A program made the position numbers and the translations under genes. A DNA stretch of 14,381 bases from Nitrosopumilales archaeon CG_4_9_14_0_2_um_filter_34_16 (lineage in GTDB: Archaea > Thermoproteota > Nitrososphaeria > Nitrososphaerales > Nitrosopumilaceae): positions 1-14,381 of the forward strand of contig PFRJ01000098.1 of NCBI GenBank assembly GCA_002788515.1, read 5' to 3'. Below, piece after piece: positions 11,886 through 14,381 of this stretch (positions are counted from its first letter, which is position 1; each line of letters begins with the position of its first letter). Below the pieces are notes generated by a model. That model saw only the letters and a program-made list of their open reading frames with translations. It ran no database searches and was not told where the DNA came from.

Positions 11886-12964
11886 AGAATATCACGAATG
11901 GTTTTTGCAATGAATTCGATATTATTTTGAGTCACTTTGGGATGAATTGGTAATGAAATAACATGCGAAGCAGCCCAATCAGTGACTGAAAGTTTAGTTT
12001 TTAATTTGTAAAAGGGAGTCTTGTGAACTGGTATAGGGTAATAAGATGCAGCCCCTATTCCTTTTTCATTTAATATTTTTAATATTCTATTCCGTTTGTT
12101 GGTTGCAATTGTATAGAGATACCAATTTACATTTTCATCTTTTCGTTGATGAGGAAGTTTAATTTTAAGTTCAGATAATAGTTTTGATAATAAATCAGCA
12201 TTTCTTTTTCTAATTTTTAAAAAGTTTGGTAATTTTTTCATCTGAACAGTTGCAATTGCAGCATTGATTTCAGGTAATCGTAAGTTTAATCCAAATACTC
12301 TTGTATCATACCCATGAACCATTCCATGATTTCTAATCATCAATAATTTATCTCGAAATTTTTTGTTATTAGTTACAATAAAACCACCTTCACCTGCAGT
12401 CATAACTTTTGCAGGATACATGCTATAACAACCCATTTCAAAAAATGTACCTGTATGTTTTCCTTTGTAAGTAGAACCTAAAGATTGAGCAGAATCTTCA
12501 ATGATAGGAATATTATGTTTTTTAGAAATTTCAGAGAGTTGTTCTACATGTGCAACATTTCCGTAAAGATGAACTGGAATTATTGCACGTGTGTTTTTGG
12601 TAATTTTTTTTGTTAAATCATCTGGATCAATAGTATAATTTTCTTTTAAAATATCAACAAACACTGGTTTAGCTCCTGTTGAAATAACAGCGTTTGCAGT
12701 TGCTACAAATGTAAATGATGGAACTAAAACCTCATCACCTTTTTTTACATCTAATGCGTATAGAGCAGCTTGTAAAGCAGCAGTACCAGAATTAACTGCA
12801 ATAACATATTTTGATTTTACAAAAGATGCAGCAGATTTTTCGAAATTTTGAACATGTTTACCGCCATAATTAGTAGCTGAAGTCAAAGCACCATTTTTTA
12901 GTATAGAAGTAACTGCAATAATCTCTTCTTTACCCACTAGAGGAATGTTAATTGCAATTTTCAA
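11882..12964 (-). CDS. DegT/DnrJ/EryC1/StrS aminotransferase, TTG start
   Basis: This 360-aa fold-type I PLP enzyme of the sugar-aminotransferase family typically makes amino sugars on nucleotide-linked keto sugars. It shows VNSGTAALQAAL (57-68), VPSFTFVATANAV (81-93), PVHLYGN (130-136), IEDSAQSLGSTYKGK (155-169) with D157 for the PLP ring, and YSMYPAKVMTAGEGG (180-194) with K186 as Schiff-base lysine. Its length is near the family norm. The usual asparagine/threonine in the lysine loop is varied (AKVMTAGEGG). The start is TTG 12964-12962; a stop lies five codons above. GGTTTATAG on the minus strand, centred near 12991, is 27 nt upstream, giving a leaderless mRNA. It is followed by the MtrA-like gene with a 4-nt overlap. 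No sugar-nucleotide gene is nearby. Confidence 0.9.
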   Translation of the reverse strand: MKIAINIPLVGKEEIIAVTSILKNGALTSATNYGGKHVQNFEKSAASFVKSKYVIAVNSGTAALQAALYALDVKKGDEVLVPSFTFVATANAVISTGAKPVFVDILKENYTIDPDDLTKKITKNTRAIIPVHLYGNVAHVEQLSEISKKHNIPIIEDSAQSLGSTYKGKHTGTFFEMGCYSMYPAKVMTAGEGGFIVTNNKKFRDKLLMIRNHGMVHGYDTRVFGLNLRLPEINAAIATVQMKKLPNFLKIRKRNADLLSKLLSELKIKLPHQRKDENVNWYLYTIATNKRNRILKILNEKGIGAASYYPIPVHKTPFYKLKTKLSVTDWAASHVISLPIHPKVTQNNIEFIAKTIRDIL

Positions 12965-12986
12965 CAGTGATCCTGTTTATAACTAC

Positions 12987-12996
12987 TCTATAAACC
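12987..12996 (-). promoter_or_regulatory. TATA box for the DegT/MtrA-like operon
   Basis: The minus strand reads GGTTTATAGA, centred about 27 nt before the TTG at 12964. It is a strong archaeal TATA match and defines a leaderless TTG start for the two-gene operon. Confidence 0.55.
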
Positions 12997-13012
12997 TCGT
13001 TGAATAACATGA

Positions 13013-13023
13013 ATTTTTATATT
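13013..13023 (+). promoter_or_regulatory. TATA box for the four-TM protein
   Basis: ATTTTTATATT is centred about 27-28 nt before the ATG at 13046 but only 13 nt before a TTG at 13031. This argues for the ATG as the real start. Confidence 0.5.
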
Positions 13024-13045
13024 TCAAAAATTGGCAAACGGCATT

Positions 13046-13609
13046 ATGAAGTCACAACATCTTGAGAAATCAGATCCAGGTTACAAAATTTATCTGTATA
13101 TTTTCTATGTTTGTGGATTCATAATGGCCACATCACTAATTTTTGGAGTCTACGTAACTATGATAGAGTGGATTGAAAGTGGAACATACGTTATGGGAGA
13201 AACAATTCACAATACAGTTATTCCATTTGAAAATTTTGCAAGAGTATCAACATGGATATTTTTTTCTACAATTATTGGATGGTATTGTGTTTCAAGAATT
13301 GGGTGGAGAAGAACTGCTGGAAACAAGATAGTCGGTACAAGAATGGCGTTACTTCAGTTAATGTTATTGGGATTTTCAATCATAACACTCTATGAAGTAC
13401 TGTATAATTTTACAGTATTAAATGCGCAGATAACAGCTGGAATCATCGATGGAATAGTTCCTGATATTGATAAATTATCAATTGCTTATCCAGATCCTGA
13501 GAGACCATGGAATTTAATTTTTGCAACCAAAGTATTTTTGGCAGCTTTTATCATTAGCACCCATGCATTCTATCTCAGTACCAAACCTAGAAAAACTTTA
13601 GATGAATAA
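13046..13609 (+). CDS. Four-TM integral membrane protein of unknown function
   Basis: The 187-aa protein has four membrane helices at about 14-42, 66-85, 99-125 and 155-178. Loops of interest are an extracytoplasmic stretch between helices 1 and 2 (EWIESGTYVMGETIH) and one between helices 3 and 4 that is acidic and proline-rich (GIVPDIDKLSIAYPDPERPW, 136-155). I recognise no named family and no enzyme motif. An in-frame TTG at 13031 would add five residues (192 aa). I prefer ATG 13046 because the TATA box at 13013-13023 lies about 27 nt upstream, so the TTG would not be transcribed. It is divergent from the DegT gene across a gap of 66-81 nt. It could be an accessory membrane subunit; this is only a guess. 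Confidence 0.72.
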   Translation: MKSQHLEKSDPGYKIYLYIFYVCGFIMATSLIFGVYVTMIEWIESGTYVMGETIHNTVIPFENFARVSTWIFFSTIIGWYCVSRIGWRRTAGNKIVGTRMALLQLMLLGFSIITLYEVLYNFTVLNAQITAGIIDGIVPDIDKLSIAYPDPERPWNLIFATKVFLAAFIISTHAFYLSTKPRKTLDE

Positions 13610-13682
13610 ACAGATTAGATAAGAGAGATTTTTGATTCATTTAACATAAAAACTATTTCTAGTAGATTCAGATACTTTCAGC

Positions 13683-13871
13683 ATGGGGTTATTTGGATCT
13701 AGTAAAGACGAGTTAAAATGTAAAAAATGTGGAACCGTTCTTTCTGATTCAGATAGATTAAAGAAACATCAAGAAAAAGCTCACAATAAGAAAAAAGAAA
13801 AATGTAGAGTTTGTGGAACTGAATTTGATACGTCTGATGATCTAAGAAAGCATAAAAAAAATTGCAAATAA
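13683..13871 (+). CDS. Two-finger C2H2/C2HC zinc finger protein
   Basis: The 62-aa basic protein has two zinc fingers joined by a lysine-rich linker. Finger 1 has C13, C16, H29 and H34 (CKKC then HQEKAH), a classical C2H2 spacing. Finger 2 has C41, C44, H57 and C61 (CRVC then HKKNC), a C2HC finger. Both carry the conserved middle leucine (DRLKKH, DDLRKH) of classical fingers. The protein may bind DNA, RNA or a partner protein; target unknown. It has no membrane or signal segment. A TATA-like CATAAAAACTA at 13645-13655 lies about 33 nt upstream. The stop is followed by A-runs that form the T-run terminator of the convergent 69-aa gene. Confidence 0.8.
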   Translation: MGLFGSSKDELKCKKCGTVLSDSDRLKKHQEKAHNKKKEKCRVCGTEFDTSDDLRKHKKNCK

Positions 13872-13877
13872 AAAAAA
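13870..13877 (-). terminator. Oligo-T terminator after the 69-aa minus gene
   Basis: On the minus strand, T8 directly follows the TAG of the 69-aa gene. It overlaps the stop of the convergent zinc finger gene, so the two 3' ends share one element. Confidence 0.5.
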
Positions 13878-14087
13878 CTATTCTGATAATCCAGACTCGT
13901 ATTTTGATTCTCGTTTAAGGGCTTTTTCTATTGCATCCAAATTCGCAATTTCATTTTTTGAACTCATCAAAAGAGTTTTGATCATTTCTGAGCCCAATTG
14001 AACTGATTGTTCTGGTAATGTTTCGATAAATTTTTCAAGTCCTTTCTTGTAATTATGAATTAATTCTAATCCTTCTTCAAGAGTCAT
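13878..14087 (-). CDS. Small helical hypothetical protein, 69 aa
   Basis: The product is a 69-aa, charged, all-helical protein with heptad-like leucines (LEEGLELIHNYKKGLEKFIETL at the N-terminal half, and NLDAIEKALKR near 49-59). There are no cysteines, membrane segments or signal peptide. It could form a helical bundle or coiled-coil dimer. The ATG at 14087 has TGAATAAC on the minus strand (about 14108-14115), roughly 24 nt upstream. The gene is divergent from tyrS and convergent with the zinc finger gene. Family not recognised. Confidence 0.65.
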   Translation of the reverse strand: MTLEEGLELIHNYKKGLEKFIETLPEQSVQLGSEMIKTLLMSSKNEIANLDAIEKALKRESKYESGLSE

Positions 14088-14146
14088 AAATTATGTTAAC
14101 ATATCTGTTATTCAAAGCTTCCAAATTTAGATAGCGATTTGAATAA

Positions 14147-14155
14147 CTTTATACG
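14147..14155 (+). promoter_or_regulatory. TATA box for tyrS
   Basis: CTTTATACG is centred about 30 nt before the TTG at 14181, predicting a transcript with a leader of at most a few nucleotides. It supports that TTG as the tyrS start. Confidence 0.4.
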
Positions 14156-14180
14156 TTTACTTCTCAAAAGTTGTTTTGAT

Positions 14181-14381
14181 TTGGATATAACAGAAAAAAT
14201 AGATTTGATTCAAAGACCACCAACTGAAGAAATTGTAACTCAGGATGAATTAATTGAACTGTTCAAAACAAATTCTTCACCAAAACACTACATTGGATTG
14301 GAAATTTCTGGTTTTTTACATTTAGGCAGTCTAATCAGTACAGGTTTTAAGATTAACGATTTTGTAAAAGCAGGAGTTAAA
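14181..14381 (+). CDS. tyrS: Tyrosyl-tRNA synthetase, N-terminal part (runs off the window)
   Basis: Sixty-seven codons of an open frame continue past the window edge. After a helical start (EKIDLIQRPPTEEIVT) comes YIGLEISGFLHLGSLIS (37-53), the archaeal TyrRS pattern for the first strand and the class I signature; HLGS stands for HIGH. FKINDFVKAGVK follows, as in archaeal TyrRS. TyrRS charges tRNA-Tyr with tyrosine using ATP. TTG at 14181 is chosen because no ATG is in frame before the conserved block and a TATA box lies at 14147-14155. TrpRS is the closest alternative in this superfamily, but the G-x-E-x-S-G-x-x-H-L-G spacing favours TyrRS. The C-terminal half, including KMSKS, is not visible. 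Confidence 0.82.
   Translation, partial: MDITEKIDLIQRPPTEEIVTQDELIELFKTNSSPKHYIGLEISGFLHLGSLISTGFKINDFVKAGVK

Noticed and set aside
1..14381. Insertion sequences, CRISPR arrays, integrase or attachment site next to the tRNAs
   Set aside because: I found no transposase or integrase, no regularly spaced repeats, and no duplicated tRNA 3' end in the window.

Overview
This window is AT-rich, gene-dense archaeal chromosome. It most probably comes from a marine ammonia-oxidising archaeon of the Nitrosopumilus type (Nitrososphaerota/Thaumarchaeota). The evidence is an archaeal-type NadM, an RtcA cyclase, a BluB-like enzyme, a cytosolic MtrA-like protein in a setting with no other methanogenesis gene, a secreted protein with a PEF-type C-terminal sorting tail, a tRNA with an insertion in the D-arm, archaeal TATA boxes about 24-30 nt before many start codons, and tRNA genes without encoded CCA. 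No ammonia oxidation gene lies in the window, so the genus is inferred.

Layout. Positions 1-2021 (minus) hold a 47-aa small protein, a class V aminotransferase and NadM. NadM is divergent from rtcA (2083-3105) across a palindromic TATA-like block. A CopD-like membrane protein overlaps the rtcA end tail to tail. Next come a membrane-anchored LEA14/WHy-type protein, tRNA-Val(GAC), bluB, tRNA-Arg(CCT) with an 18-nt D-arm insertion, and an NADPH-FMN reductase-like flavoprotein. An AT-rich gap of over 400 nt follows, ending in a 39-aa cysteine-rich microprotein. Then come a two-TM coiled-coil protein and a 76-aa HTH protein (both minus), and a probable operon of cyclophilin plus a secreted PEF-CTERM-like protein.

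Positions 8662-9535 hold two small cysteine-rich proteins transcribed head to head from interlocking promoters, then a wHTH-like protein. A second LEA14-like exported protein, a PfkB kinase and a dimeric-dUTPase-like NTP pyrophosphatase follow on the plus strand. On the minus strand a DegT aminotransferase and the MtrA-like protein overlap by 4 nt. The right end has a four-TM protein, a two-finger C2H2/C2HC protein, a 69-aa helical protein and the 5' end of tyrosyl-tRNA synthetase.

How the genes work together. Most are single-gene housekeeping units, not one pathway: NAD synthesis (nadM), RNA end processing (rtcA), lower-ligand synthesis for cobalamin (bluB), nucleotide sanitation (dUTPase-like), protein folding (cyclophilin) and translation (two tRNAs, tyrS). 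BluB and the MtrA-like protein may both touch corrinoid chemistry. No mobile element, CRISPR array or integrase is visible. The most unusual features are the MtrA-like gene, the two atypical tRNAs, the cluster of cysteine-rich microproteins, and the frequent TTG starts placed where a leaderless transcript would begin.
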